Shown here in pieces: positions 25,830-34,894 of a DNA stretch of 64,000 bases. The notes under the pieces are model-generated. The model was not told where the DNA came from. It did not search any database and was given only the letters and a program-made list of their open reading frames with translations. Numbering within the stretch: the first letter of the stretch is position 1; the number at the start of each line of letters is the position of its first letter. The stretch lies in assembly GCF_024508235.1 (NCBI RefSeq), contig NZ_CP101943.1, forward strand, positions 1,116,001-1,180,000, in the 5' to 3' direction. Origin of the DNA: Halococcus qingdaonensis (GTDB taxonomy: Archaea; Halobacteriota; Halobacteria; Halobacteriales; Halococcaceae). A program made the position numbers and the translations under genes.

Positions 25830-27076
25830 CGTTCGAGCCCCCCGAGATCCGCGATCGTCTCGCGGCGCATGCACAGCTCGCTCCCGTCGCCATCGAGCGC
25901 GACGACCGCCGGCCGCGGTCGCGAGTTGTAGGTGCTCGCCATCTCGTAGCCGTAGGCTCCGGCATTGCCGACGGCGAGGAGATCGTCCCGCTCGGGCGCT
26001 GGCAGCTCGCGATCGCGCCCGAGCACGTCGCCGGATTCACAGACCGGCCCGGCGACCGTCGCCGCGACCGTCTCGCGACCCTCGGCAGCCGCCGCGAGCG
26101 AGCGAATCTCGTGGAAGGCGTCGTAGAGCGCCGGGCGGGCAAGGGTCGTCATCCCGGCATCGACGCCGACCACGGTCGTCTCGGGCGTCGGCTTCACGGT
26201 GGTCACTTCCGAGACGAGTACGCCCGCATCGGCGACGAGATAGCGCCCCGGCTCGATCCCCAGTCGGGCATCGGCCGAAAACGCTTCGCGGGTCGCGCTG
26301 GCGAGAGCGTCCACGTCGAGCGGAGCCTCGGTATCGTGATAGGGAACACCGAACCCGCCGCCGACGCTCACTGTATCGAGGGCGATCCCCGCGTCGGCGA
26401 TTTCGTCGGCGAGGGTGCTCATTCGTTCGACAAGTGTTCGGTGAGCCGTGAGATCGTCGGTTTCCAGGATACCGCTGCCGGCGTGGGCGTGGAGACCCTC
26501 GACCGCGAACCCGCGCCGTTGGGCCTCCGCTACGGCCGCCGCGGCGCGATCGATCGGGATCCCGAACTTCGGATCCGCGCCCGTCCGGACTTTCTCGTGG
26601 TGGCCAGCACCGACGCCGGGGTTCACGCGCACGTAGATCGCCCCGGACCAGTCGCGCTCCGCGAGCGCATCCAAGACGTCGAGCGCGCCGACCGTGATCG
26701 TGATCTCGTGTTCGTCGGCGACCTCGACGACTCTGTCGAGATCGCGGGCGGGCGGATTGACGGCCGTATAGCGCACGTCGGAAAACCCCGCTTCGCACGC
26801 GCGGACGACCTCGCCGGCCGACGCGCACTCGGCACCGAAGCCCGCCGCGGCGATCGCACCGAGCACCGGTCTTCGAGCGTTTGCCTTCACCGCGTAGTCG
26901 ATGGCCGCCTCCGGGAACGATTCCTGGAGACGCGCGGCGTTCTCGCGCACCCGCTCGACGTCGACGACGTACAGCGGCGTCCCGTGCTCGTTGGCGAGAT
27001 CGCGCAGACGGTCCGCCGACCAGTCGGCGAGCCGTCGGACGGGCGGGTTCGCCGTCGTTACGGCAGCGCCCGTCAT
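25826..27076 (-). CDS. lysA: Diaminopimelate decarboxylase
   Basis: 416 residues, PLP enzyme of the alanine-racemase-like barrel fold. The PLP lysine is in DYAVKANARRP; also HAHAGSGI, SVGGGFGVPY, EPGRYLVADAG, and the late active-site Cys in GPVCESGDVLG. Last step to lysine. It overlaps dapD by four bases (ATGA) upstream and dapF likewise downstream. Confidence 0.95.
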   Translation of the reverse strand: MTGAAVTTANPPVRRLADWSADRLRDLANEHGTPLYVVDVERVRENAARLQESFPEAAIDYAVKANARRPVLGAIAAAGFGAECASAGEVVRACEAGFSDVRYTAVNPPARDLDRVVEVADEHEITITVGALDVLDALAERDWSGAIYVRVNPGVGAGHHEKVRTGADPKFGIPIDRAAAAVAEAQRRGFAVEGLHAHAGSGILETDDLTAHRTLVERMSTLADEIADAGIALDTVSVGGGFGVPYHDTEAPLDVDALASATREAFSADARLGIEPGRYLVADAGVLVSEVTTVKPTPETTVVGVDAGMTTLARPALYDAFHEIRSLAAAAEGRETVAATVAGPVCESGDVLGRDRELPAPERDDLLAVGNAGAYGYEMASTYNSRPRPAVVALDGDGSELCMRRETIADLGGLER

Positions 27077-27900
27077 CGAAGCACGTCCTCACGCTCGGTC
27101 GCTTCGAGAGTTCGGTCCTCGACGGCCGTCGCCACCACCGCCGGCTTGTACGCCCCGCCATCGAAGAGGTCATGCTCGCCGACCGACGATTCGACGAAGC
27201 GGGTGAACGCACGGCGTTCGGGCGGGAGCTCGCCGTAGACGACTTCCTCCTCGACGAGATCGTAGACCGGAATCCGCGGCGTGAGCAGCGTGTTCTCGCC
27301 GACCACCGAATCGTGGCCGACGACGAACCCGGAGGTGACGCGACAGCCAGCGCCCAACGAGACGCCCTCCTCGACGATCACGGGCGTGTCCTCGACCGGT
27401 TCGAGCACGCCACCGATGAGCGTGTTCGCTCCGAGCTTCACGTCCGCGCCGATCTGCGCACAGGACCCGACCGTATCACAGGAGTCGACGAGCGTGCCGT
27501 CGCCGACGTACGCGCCCGCGTTGACGAAACTCGGGCTCATCATGATCGCATCGTCGCCGAGATGTGCCCCACGTCTGATAACCGTCCCGTCGGGCGTGTT
27601 CCGGGTGCCGCGCTCGCCGAGATCACTCGTGGAGCGGAGCGGAAGCACATCGTGGTAGCCGACGTCGCCGTACTCCCGGCGCTCGGTCTCGCGCAGGCTG
27701 AAATTGAGCAAGATCCCCTGCTTCACCCACTCGTTGGCCACCCATTCGTCGCCACTCCGCTCGGCGGCGCGCACCTCGCCGGCTTCGAGCGCGTCGAGGA
27801 ACGCGTCGAGCGTCGCCCGCTCGTCCGACCCCGCATCACTCGCCGTCAGACCGCCCTCCGAGCGCTGCCAGAGGGTTTCGACGTCCGACTGGAGACTCAT
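27073..27900 (-). CDS. dapD: Tetrahydrodipicolinate N-succinyltransferase
   Basis: 275 residues. Left-handed beta-helix acyltransferase with hexapeptide repeats (about 100-210: VIRRGAHLGDDAIMMSPSFV, YVGDGTLVDSC, IGADVKLGANTLIGG). It commits the pathway to the succinylase branch. Translation is coupled: the ATG overlaps the dapB stop by four bases. Confidence 0.94.
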   Translation of the reverse strand: MSLQSDVETLWQRSEGGLTASDAGSDERATLDAFLDALEAGEVRAAERSGDEWVANEWVKQGILLNFSLRETERREYGDVGYHDVLPLRSTSDLGERGTRNTPDGTVIRRGAHLGDDAIMMSPSFVNAGAYVGDGTLVDSCDTVGSCAQIGADVKLGANTLIGGVLEPVEDTPVIVEEGVSLGAGCRVTSGFVVGHDSVVGENTLLTPRIPVYDLVEEEVVYGELPPERRAFTRFVESSVGEHDLFDGGAYKPAVVATAVEDRTLEATEREDVLR

Positions 27901-28661
27901 GCGAGCACCTCCCCGAACTCGTAGAATCCCGGATCGCGCCCGGCGAGCCAGACCGCCGCATCGAGCGCGCCCGAGGCAAACACCGCCCGGCTTTCGGCGC
28001 GATGGGTGAACGTGAGCACCTCGTCGTTGCCCGCGAACAGCACCTCGTGCTCGCCACGGATACCGCCCGCACGGCGGACGTGAACGCCGATCTCGCCGTC
28101 CGCGCGTGGCTGGTCGCCCTCGCGACCGTAGGTTCGGTCGTGCTCGCCGCCGCTCGCGTCGTCGATCCCGTCGAGCAGCGTCGTGGCCGTCCCGCTCGGT
28201 GCGTCCCGCTTGCGATTGTGATGTGTCTCAGTCATCTCGATGTCGTACTCCGAAAGCGTCTCCGTGATCTCGCCGAGTGCCTCGCCCAGCGCGTGGATCC
28301 CCTGCGAGAAGTTCGTCGCCCACAGCAGGGGCACCCGCTCGGCGCTCGTTTCCAGTGCCTCGCGACCGTCCGCGTCGAAACCCGTCGTCCCCGTGACGAA
28401 GCCGACGCCCGCCTCCGCACAGGCCGCGGCGTACTCGATCGCCGACTCGGGACCGGTGAAATCGACCACCACGTCGGTGGGTCGATCGGCCAGCAGCGTC
28501 GGCAGGTCGGCCGCGTCGTGGATCTCTCGGCCGGCGACGCGCTCGCCGTCGGCCCCGCGATCGACCGCGACGCTCACGTCGACGTTCTCACGGTCGGCGG
28601 CCGTCTCCAGGACCGCGGTCCCCATCGTTCCCGTCGCACCCGTGACACCGATCGCCGTCAT
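27897..28661 (-). CDS. dapB: 4-Hydroxy-tetrahydrodipicolinate reductase
   Basis: 254 residues. N-terminal nucleotide-binding motif GVTGATGTMG, and the signature ETHHNRKRDAPSGTA that holds the catalytic His and Lys; FTGPESAIEYA and GTTGFDADG are also typical. Its ATG overlaps the dapA stop by four bases. Confidence 0.95.
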   Translation of the reverse strand: MTAIGVTGATGTMGTAVLETAADRENVDVSVAVDRGADGERVAGREIHDAADLPTLLADRPTDVVVDFTGPESAIEYAAACAEAGVGFVTGTTGFDADGREALETSAERVPLLWATNFSQGIHALGEALGEITETLSEYDIEMTETHHNRKRDAPSGTATTLLDGIDDASGGEHDRTYGREGDQPRADGEIGVHVRRAGGIRGEHEVLFAGNDEVLTFTHRAESRAVFASGALDAAVWLAGRDPGFYEFGEVLA

Positions 28662-29569
28662 CGTTCAGCCTCCAAGAGTCGGTCGGCATCGTCGAGATCG
28701 GCGAGCACGGATTCGAGCTCCCCGCGATGGTCCGACGAGAGCCGTGACAGCGGCGAGCGCATCCGTGGCGAGACGTGCCCGCGGATCGAGAGCGCCTCCT
28801 TCAGCGGGATCGGGTTGGTCTCCCAGAACAGCGCCCGAAAGAGCGGCCCGAGTGCGAGATGGTGCTCGCGTGCTCGCTCAAACTCGTCGTCGAGAGCCGC
28901 GTGAACCATCTCACCGACGCGTTCGGGTTCGACGTTCGCCGCGACGCTGATCGTGCCGCGCGCGCCCGCCGCGAGCGCCGGTAGCGTGAGCCCGTCCTCG
29001 CCCGACAGAACGGCGAACTCCGCCTCGCGCGTCCGTTCGACGAGCTCGCTCAACCGGCCGAGATCGCCGCTCGCCGACTTGTAGCCGACGACGTTCCCGT
29101 GATCGGCGAGCGCCGCCGCCGTGTCGATCTCGATCGTGCGCCCCGTGCGTCCAGGAACGTTGTAGACGATCTGCGGGAGATCGACGGCGTCGGCGATCGT
29201 CCGGTAGTGTTCCTCCATCCCGGCGGGTTCGGGCTTGTTGTAGTACGGTGAGATCAGAAGGAGGGCGTCCGCGCCGGCGTCGCGCGTGCGTTCGGCGAGG
29301 GCGAGCGCCTCGTGAGTGGCGTTCGAGCCGGCCCCCGCGATCACGGGGATCGAGGCCGTCTCGACCACCGTCTCGACGACCGAGACGTGTTCGTCGTGTG
29401 AGAGGGTGGCGCTCTCGCCGGTGGTGCCGACGGGAACGAGCCCGTCGACGCCCGCCCGTTCGAGTCGCTGGGCTTCCGCTCGTACTCCGTCGAAGTCGAT
29501 ACTGTCGTCCGCTTCCAGCGGCGTGACCATCGCGGGGAACACGCCGTCGAGGTCGATATCGTGTGTCAT
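28658..29569 (-). CDS. dapA: 4-Hydroxy-tetrahydrodipicolinate synthase
   Basis: 303 residues, class I aldolase fold. Seen: GTTGESATLSHDEH, SPYYNKPEPAGMEEHY, YNVPGRTG and the Schiff-base lysine in VGYKSASGD. First gene of the lysine operon. The 279 bp between it and the divergent NYN gene must hold the promoter; I see no convincing TATA box on this side. Confidence 0.95.
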   Translation of the reverse strand: MTHDIDLDGVFPAMVTPLEADDSIDFDGVRAEAQRLERAGVDGLVPVGTTGESATLSHDEHVSVVETVVETASIPVIAGAGSNATHEALALAERTRDAGADALLLISPYYNKPEPAGMEEHYRTIADAVDLPQIVYNVPGRTGRTIEIDTAAALADHGNVVGYKSASGDLGRLSELVERTREAEFAVLSGEDGLTLPALAAGARGTISVAANVEPERVGEMVHAALDDEFERAREHHLALGPLFRALFWETNPIPLKEALSIRGHVSPRMRSPLSRLSSDHRGELESVLADLDDADRLLEAER

Positions 29570-29819
29570 GTGGGTGGTGTCGCTACTCGGTGAACGGTGC
29601 CGGTCGAAAACAGCGCGCGACGGGGACGCTACGCCCGCCGCGAGCTACCCGCCGCCCGTTTGGTCGCACGAACGGGACCGTCACACCCGTTGCTCGAACC
29701 GCTCGCCCGCTCGGGTGTGACGCGTCGCATATCCGATCAACCGCACCCGGCACACTTAGGAATTGCGTCGTACGCGATACCTGCCGGGCGATTCCTCCTC
29801 TTCTTTCGGTGACGAAACG

Positions 29820-29826
29820 CTTTAGC
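29820..29826 (+). promoter_or_regulatory. TATA-like box of the NYN gene
   Basis: CTTTAGC centred about 26 bp before the ATG at 29849; consistent with a leaderless mRNA. Confidence 0.35.
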
Positions 29827-29848
29827 GGACACTCCGAGGAATGCCCGC

Positions 29849-30349
29849 ATGTCGAACGTCGTTCAACCGGGTCAGCGTGTCGCGGTTCTCGTCGATTCAC
29901 AGAACCTCTATCACACCACCCAGAGCGTCTATTCGCGCAACATCGACTACGAGGAACTGCTCGACGAAGCCGTGGCCGGGCGCGAGCTGACCCGTGCTAT
30001 CGCCTACGTCATCCGAGCGAACTCGCCGAACGAGGAGAACTTCTTCGAGGCGCTTCAGGAGATCGGCTTCGAGACCAAGATCAAAGAGATCAAGACCCAC
30101 GCCGACGGCTCCAAATCGGCCGACTGGGACGTCGGCATGATCCTCGACGCAGTGACGCTCGCGCCGAACCTCGACAGCGTCGTCATCTGTACGGGCGACG
30201 GTGATTTCTCCAGACTCTGCTCACATCTGCGCCACGAGGGCGTCCGCATCGAGGCGATGGCGTTCGGCGAATCGACCTCCGAAGAACTCGTCGACGCCGC
30301 TGACGCCTTCACCGACCTCTCGGCGCGCTCGGAGCGGTTCCTGCTCTAA
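29849..30349 (+). CDS. NYN/LabA-like (DUF88) PIN-fold protein
   Basis: 166 residues. NYN domains are PIN-like nucleases that usually act on RNA. Conserved acids are visible: the first in VLVDSQNLYH, then SADWDVGMILDAV, and ICTGDGDFSRLCSHLR near 110-125, followed by GVRIEAMAFGE. The metal-site aspartates are intact, so nuclease activity is plausible. The target is unknown. It stands alone, divergent from dapA, with its 3' end overlapping a convergent small membrane gene. Confidence 0.85.
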   Translation: MSNVVQPGQRVAVLVDSQNLYHTTQSVYSRNIDYEELLDEAVAGRELTRAIAYVIRANSPNEENFFEALQEIGFETKIKEIKTHADGSKSADWDVGMILDAVTLAPNLDSVVICTGDGDFSRLCSHLRHEGVRIEAMAFGESTSEELVDAADAFTDLSARSERFLL

Positions 30350-30531
30350 ACCGTTCCTTCGGAGGTGCCGATGAGCAGCGAGCCGACGGCCATCGCGAGC
30401 GCCGCGACGACCGCCAGCGGGATCGGCACCGCAAAGCCGAGCGTCGAGGCGGGAAACGCGAACAGCATGACGATTATCGCCCCGACCACCAGGAGTACGC
30501 CCCCCGCACTGATCTGCGTCCGTTCGTTCAT
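30346..30531 (-). CDS. 61-residue membrane protein, two helices
   Basis: MNERTQISAGG start, then two hydrophobic segments (about 10-30 and 36-55) and a short tail. Function unknown. A TATA-like ATTTATACC on the minus strand at 30553-30561 lies about 26 bp before the ATG. The 3' end overlaps the NYN gene by four bases. Confidence 0.6.
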   Translation of the reverse strand: MNERTQISAGGVLLVVGAIIVMLFAFPASTLGFAVPIPLAVVAALAMAVGSLLIGTSEGTV

Positions 30532-30631
30532 AACTCCCACTGTGACCTACGGGGTATAAATGGCTTCGAAAGCCTCGCGCCGATCGGCACGGGATGGGCG
30601 CGTTTTTGCCGACCGACGCACGAACGGGCGT

Positions 30632-31114
30632 ATGGACGATTTCACACGGCTGCGCACGGTCGCCGACTACCAGTTCGGCGCGGGCGCTGGCGTGGCACTC
30701 TTTCCATCCGACGGCTCGTTTTCGGTACGACGATCGCGCACCGGCCGACCACAGCAGATCTTCGCCGACGGCGAACGCCTCGTCTCCTACGGCACCGACG
30801 GCCGCTTCACACTCGGACTGGCCGGCGGCGAACGGCTCCGAACGGCGCTCGCCGCCCCACTGGCGCGCGTCGTCGTCGGCACGGAGAGCGGCCCGTTCGT
30901 CAGGGAGGGAAAGAACGCCTTCGCGAAGTTCGTTCACGATGTCGATCCGACGGTCAGGCCGGGCGACGCGGTCTGTATCGTCGGCCCGGACGACGGTCTC
31001 TTCGGCGTGGGACGCGCGATGCTGTCGGCCGACGCGATGGCGGATTTCGAGACGGGTGTCGCCGTCAAAACACGAGAGGGAGCCGATACGGCGGATCAGT
31101 TGGATCGATCGTAG
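30632..31114 (+). CDS. PUA-domain protein
   Basis: 160 residues starting MDDFTRLRTVADYQFG. The C-terminal half (about 78-150; LARVVVGTESGPFVREGKNAFAKF..., VRPGDAVCIVGPDDGLFGVGRA) matches the PUA RNA-binding domain found at the end of archaeosine tRNA-guanine transglycosylases. The N-terminal part resembles the preceding domain of those enzymes but lacks a catalytic barrel. It probably binds RNA or assists tRNA modification; unproven. It ends 11 bp from the convergent PAN gene. Confidence 0.72.
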   Translation: MDDFTRLRTVADYQFGAGAGVALFPSDGSFSVRRSRTGRPQQIFADGERLVSYGTDGRFTLGLAGGERLRTALAAPLARVVVGTESGPFVREGKNAFAKFVHDVDPTVRPGDAVCIVGPDDGLFGVGRAMLSADAMADFETGVAVKTREGADTADQLDRS

Positions 31115-31125
31115 CGACGCGGGCC

Positions 31126-32337
31126 TCAAGCGAACGTCTTCGAGACGTCCGCGTCGGCCTCGTCGGTGTCGATCTTCGTCCACGCCTCGTGGAAGTCCTC
31201 CATCCGCACCTCGGTCCGGTCGTCGCGGATGGCGAACATGCCGGCTTCGGTACAGATCGCCTTGATGTCGGCCCCGCTGGCCTCGGCGATATCGGTGGCG
31301 AGCTCCTCGAACGTGACGTCGTCGGCGAGGTTCATCCCGCGCGTGTGGATCTCGAAGATCTTCTCACGGCCCTCGGCGTTCGGTTTCGGCACCTCGATGA
31401 GGCGATCGAACCGGCCGGGACGGAGGATCGCCCGATCGAGCATGTCGAAGCGATTCGTGGCGGCGATGATTCTGACCTCGCCGCGTTCCTCGAAGCCGTC
31501 CATCTCCGAGAGCAACTGCATCATCGTCCGCTGGACCTCGGCGTCGCCGGAGGTCTTGGAGTCCGTTCGTTTGGAGGCGATGGCGTCGATCTCGTCGATG
31601 AAGATGACGGCGGGCTCGTGCTCGCGGGCGACCTCGAAGAGATCGCGGACGAGCTTCGCGCCCTCGCCGATGAACTTGTGGACGAGCTCGGAGCCGGCCA
31701 TCTTGATGAAGGTCGCATCGGTCTGGTTGGCGACGGCTTTGGCGAGCATCGTCTTGCCCGTGCCGGGCGGGCCGTGCAGCAGGACGCCCGAGGGCGGCTC
31801 GATGCCGACGTCGGAGAACATCTCCGGTGATTCGAGCGGGAGTTCGACGGTCTCGCGCACCTCGTTCATCTGCTCTTCGAGCCCGCCGATGTCCTCGTAG
31901 TTCACACCGGGGCTCTCCTCGACCTCCATCACACGAGCCCGGACATCGGTCTCGTCCGAGAGATCGGTGACGACCGACAGCGAGTTGTTCACCGCCACAC
32001 GGGAGCCGGGCTCGATCTCCTCGCGGGTCTCCGGCGTGACCTCGGTGACCGCCTCCTGGTTGTTGCCGTGCTGTTTGATGATGACGCCGTCGTCGGTGAT
32101 CTCCTGGACGGTGGCGACGAACAGCGGCGACTGTTTCAGCTTCTTGTTCTCGTGGGTGAGCCGCTCGAGTTTCTGTTTGTACTTGTTGTTCTCGGCGTTC
32201 GCGTCGAGCAGCTTGTCGCGCATCTCCTCGTTCTGGCCGTCGAGGATGTCGATGCGCTCTTCGAGCGATTCGATCTTCTCCTGTTGTGAGGCGTCGGTAT
32301 CGTACGGTTGGTCCACGTCGTCGACCGTATCGGTCAT
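31126..32337 (-). CDS. pan: Proteasome-activating nucleotidase (PAN)
   Basis: 403 residues, AAA+ ATPase that unfolds proteins for the 20S proteasome. Domains: N-terminal coiled coil (about 16-70, [20 protein letters not shown]), OB domain (about 72-140), AAA domain with Walker A GPPGTGKT, Walker [13 protein letters not shown], and arginine-finger segment RPGRFDR. The C-terminus reads SKTFA; the proteasome-opening HbYX motif would normally have Tyr where this has Phe. ATG at 32337 with a TATA box about 25 bp upstream. Confidence 0.95.
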   Translation of the reverse strand: MTDTVDDVDQPYDTDASQQEKIESLEERIDILDGQNEEMRDKLLDANAENNKYKQKLERLTHENKKLKQSPLFVATVQEITDDGVIIKQHGNNQEAVTEVTPETREEIEPGSRVAVNNSLSVVTDLSDETDVRARVMEVEESPGVNYEDIGGLEEQMNEVRETVELPLESPEMFSDVGIEPPSGVLLHGPPGTGKTMLAKAVANQTDATFIKMAGSELVHKFIGEGAKLVRDLFEVAREHEPAVIFIDEIDAIASKRTDSKTSGDAEVQRTMMQLLSEMDGFEERGEVRIIAATNRFDMLDRAILRPGRFDRLIEVPKPNAEGREKIFEIHTRGMNLADDVTFEELATDIAEASGADIKAICTEAGMFAIRDDRTEVRMEDFHEAWTKIDTDEADADVSKTFA

Positions 32338-32358
32338 TGGCCTCGGTAGGGCACACTT

Positions 32359-32365
32359 TCATAAG
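32359..32365 (-). promoter_or_regulatory. TATA box of pan
   Basis: The minus strand reads CTTATGA, about 25 bp before the ATG. Confidence 0.45.
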
Positions 32366-32422
32366 AGCGTTCGGGTCGTCACGGACGATCGACTGCCGGC
32401 GTGATGGCCGTGACAGCCCGAC

Positions 32423-33640
32423 TCAGCGCCCGTCGTAGCGGATCGGCAGCGACTCGACACCGTAGATGAACGAGCTCCGCGTCGGCGAGAGGTCGGCGTC
32501 GGCGAGCGCCAGCCCGTCGAGCGAGAGCAGCTCCGAGAGGGCGACACGGGCTTCGAGACGGGCCAGCGGCGCGCCGAGACAGTAGTGGGTGCCGTGGCCG
32601 AAGCCGAGATGGCCCGTCGGCGCACGATCGACGACGAACTCATCGGCGTTGTCGAAGGCACGCTCGTCACGGTTCGCCGAGCCGAGCCACGCCACGACCC
32701 GATCGCCCTCCTCGATCGTCGCGTCGCCGAGATTCACGTCGCTGCGCGCGATACGCGTCATCGCCTGGACGGGCGCGCGGTAGCGCAGCGCCTCCTCGAT
32801 CGCCGGCCCGACGGCGTTGTCGTCGCCGGCGAGTTCGGAAAGGACGCCCTGATTGCCGAAACAGCGCACGGCGTTCGTGATGAGATTCGTCGTGGTGATG
32901 TTGCCGGCGATGAGCAACAGCATACACATCCCGAGCGCCTCCTCCTGAGGAAGCTTGCTCCCGTCGTCGAGCTCGGCGGTCGCGATCGTCGAGAGGAGAT
33001 CGTCGCGGGGCTCCTCGCGGCGCTGCTGGAGCTGATCGAGGAAGTACATCGCCATCTCCTGCTGGCTCTGCTGCTGGCGCTCGGCGATCTCCTCGTCGCT
33101 CGCGGCTGCGACGAGCGAATCCGACCACTCCTTGAACTGCGCGCGGTCCTCGGCGGGAACCCCAAGCAACTCGGCGATGACGATGACCGGGAACGGGTAG
33201 GAGATCTCCTCGACGAGGTCCATCTCGCCGTCGTTGGCCGCGAGCGCGTCGTCCAGAAGCTCACTCATCAAGTCGCGCAGGCGTGGCTCCATTTCGGCGA
33301 CCGTCCGCGGGCTGAAGGCGTCGTCGACGACCGCGCGGAGCTCGTCGTGACGCGGCGGGTCCTGGAACAGCATCGTATCGAGAATCAGCCCCTCGCCCTC
33401 GCCGCTCAGTCCCTCGAAATCACTCGCCGTCCGCGGGTTCACCGAGAACGCCTCGTCGTCGCTGATGACCCGTTTGACGTCGGCGTGGCGGAAGACGTCC
33501 CAGGAGCCGCGCGAAGCGTCGTACCGGACGGGCGAGTCGTCGCGCATCTCGCGATACCAGTCGAACGGTTCGAGCCACGCGTCGGGTTCGGAGAGCGCTT
33601 CGGGGAACGCCTGCAGTCCCTGCGGGTCGGCGGAACTCAT
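32423..33640 (-). CDS. Cytochrome P450
   Basis: 405 residues, soluble P450. Haem-ligand Cys354 in GFGHGTHYCLGAPLARLEA; K-helix ExxR in EEALRYRAP. The I-helix reads AGNITTTN, so the acidic residue of the usual AGx(D/E)T pair is Ile, although Thr is kept. This may change oxygen activation or point to an unusual reaction. Substrate unknown; no ferredoxin partner is adjacent. ATG at 33640 (MSSADPQGLQAF); a 10-residue extension is possible. Confidence 0.92.
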   Translation of the reverse strand: MSSADPQGLQAFPEALSEPDAWLEPFDWYREMRDDSPVRYDASRGSWDVFRHADVKRVISDDEAFSVNPRTASDFEGLSGEGEGLILDTMLFQDPPRHDELRAVVDDAFSPRTVAEMEPRLRDLMSELLDDALAANDGEMDLVEEISYPFPVIVIAELLGVPAEDRAQFKEWSDSLVAAASDEEIAERQQQSQQEMAMYFLDQLQQRREEPRDDLLSTIATAELDDGSKLPQEEALGMCMLLLIAGNITTTNLITNAVRCFGNQGVLSELAGDDNAVGPAIEEALRYRAPVQAMTRIARSDVNLGDATIEEGDRVVAWLGSANRDERAFDNADEFVVDRAPTGHLGFGHGTHYCLGAPLARLEARVALSELLSLDGLALADADLSPTRSSFIYGVESLPIRYDGR

Positions 33641-33751
33641 AGCTGTTAGTAGTCGCCTACTGACTATCAATCTTTCCCGTCGGCGAACCCGGGCGAATCG
33701 GGTCGCTGAGCGACGCTCCGCCGTGGTTCTCCGACGTGCTTATCCGCTGGG

Positions 33752-33758
33752 TTTAAGT
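33752..33758 (+). promoter_or_regulatory. TATA box of the TFB gene
   Basis: TTTAAGT, 24 bp before the ATG at 33776, supporting that start and a leaderless mRNA. Confidence 0.45.
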
Positions 33759-33775
33759 GCCTCCATCCCTTACCT

Positions 33776-34843
33776 ATGGGTGAACACCGACCCGTTGTAC
33801 CGACGGTCAACTACCCATCCGAGCACGCGCTCACCCACCCGATATTGGAAGGCACTACCCACATCCGACAGCGAGAACCGAGCGAACAGGACGAACGAGC
33901 CACCGAGGACGCCCAGACGGACGAATCCGAGCGAGTCTGTCCCGAGTGCGGCGGCCGACTGGTCGAGGACGAGAGTCACGGCGAGACCACCTGCACGGAG
34001 TGCGGGCTCGTGGTCTCGACCGACGAGATCGACCACGGCCCCGAGTGGCGGGCGTTCGACAGCGCCGAACGCGACCGGAAGAAGCGCACCGGCGCGCCCA
34101 CCACCAAGATGATGCACGACAAGGGGCTGTCGAGCCAGATCGGCTGGCAGAACAAGGACGCCTACGGCAACACGCTGAGTTCGCGCAAGCGCCAGCGGAT
34201 GCAGCGCCTGCGAACCTGGGACGAACGGTTCCGCACGCGTGACTCGAAGGAACGGAACCTGAAGCAGGCGCTCGGCGAGATCGAGCGCATGGCGAGCGCG
34301 CTCGGCGTCCCGAAGGACGTCCGCGAGACCGCATCGGTCATCTACCGTCGCGCGCTCTCCGAGGATCTCCTGCCCGGACGATCGATCGAGGGCGTCTCGA
34401 CCGCCGCGCTGTACGCGGGCATCCGCCAGATGGGGCTGCCCCGCAGCGTCGAGGAAGTCGGAGCGGTCTCGCGGGTCGACGAGATGGAGTTCAAGCGCGC
34501 CTACCGCTACATCAATCAGGAGCTCGATCTGGAGATCGGCCCGCCGAACCCGAAACAGTACGTCTCACGGTTCGCCTCCGATCTCGACGTGAGCGAGGAG
34601 ACCGAACGCCGTGCACGCGACCTGCTCGAAACGGCCGAGCGACAGGCCGTCCACAGCGGCAAGAGCCCCGTCGGGCTGGCCGGCGCGGCGCTCTACGCCG
34701 CCGGCATCCTCACCAACCGCAAGCTCACCCAGGACGAGGTCAGCGAGGTCGCCGAGGTCAGCAACGTAACCATCAGAAACCGCTATCACGAGCTGATGGA
34801 GGTCGCCGAGGACGGGAGCGGCCAGTCCGCGGCGGCCCTCTAG
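33776..34843 (+). CDS. tfb: Transcription initiation factor B (TFB)
   Basis: 355 residues. N-terminal zinc ribbon with Cys55, Cys58, Cys73 and Cys76 (CPECGG and CTECGL), B-finger/linker (EWRAFDSAERDRKKRTGAPTT), then two cyclin repeats (about 160-345). It recruits RNA polymerase to TBP-bound promoters. Haloarchaea carry several TFBs; which one this is cannot be told. The first 25 residues are unusual (a Pro/His-containing lead before THIRQREPSEQ), and a TTG near 33845 is a second possible start. Confidence 0.95.
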   Translation: MGEHRPVVPTVNYPSEHALTHPILEGTTHIRQREPSEQDERATEDAQTDESERVCPECGGRLVEDESHGETTCTECGLVVSTDEIDHGPEWRAFDSAERDRKKRTGAPTTKMMHDKGLSSQIGWQNKDAYGNTLSSRKRQRMQRLRTWDERFRTRDSKERNLKQALGEIERMASALGVPKDVRETASVIYRRALSEDLLPGRSIEGVSTAALYAGIRQMGLPRSVEEVGAVSRVDEMEFKRAYRYINQELDLEIGPPNPKQYVSRFASDLDVSEETERRARDLLETAERQAVHSGKSPVGLAGAALYAAGILTNRKLTQDEVSEVAEVSNVTIRNRYHELMEVAEDGSGQSAAAL

Positions 34844-34894
34844 TCGGAACGCGACGACAGCAACCGTTTAGTAGCCCGGGAGCAACGTTTTCGT

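Noticed and set aside
34844-34894. Operon linking the TFB gene and the DtxR-type regulator
   Set aside because: The regulator has its own TATA-like box about 26 bp before its start, so separate transcription is more likely.
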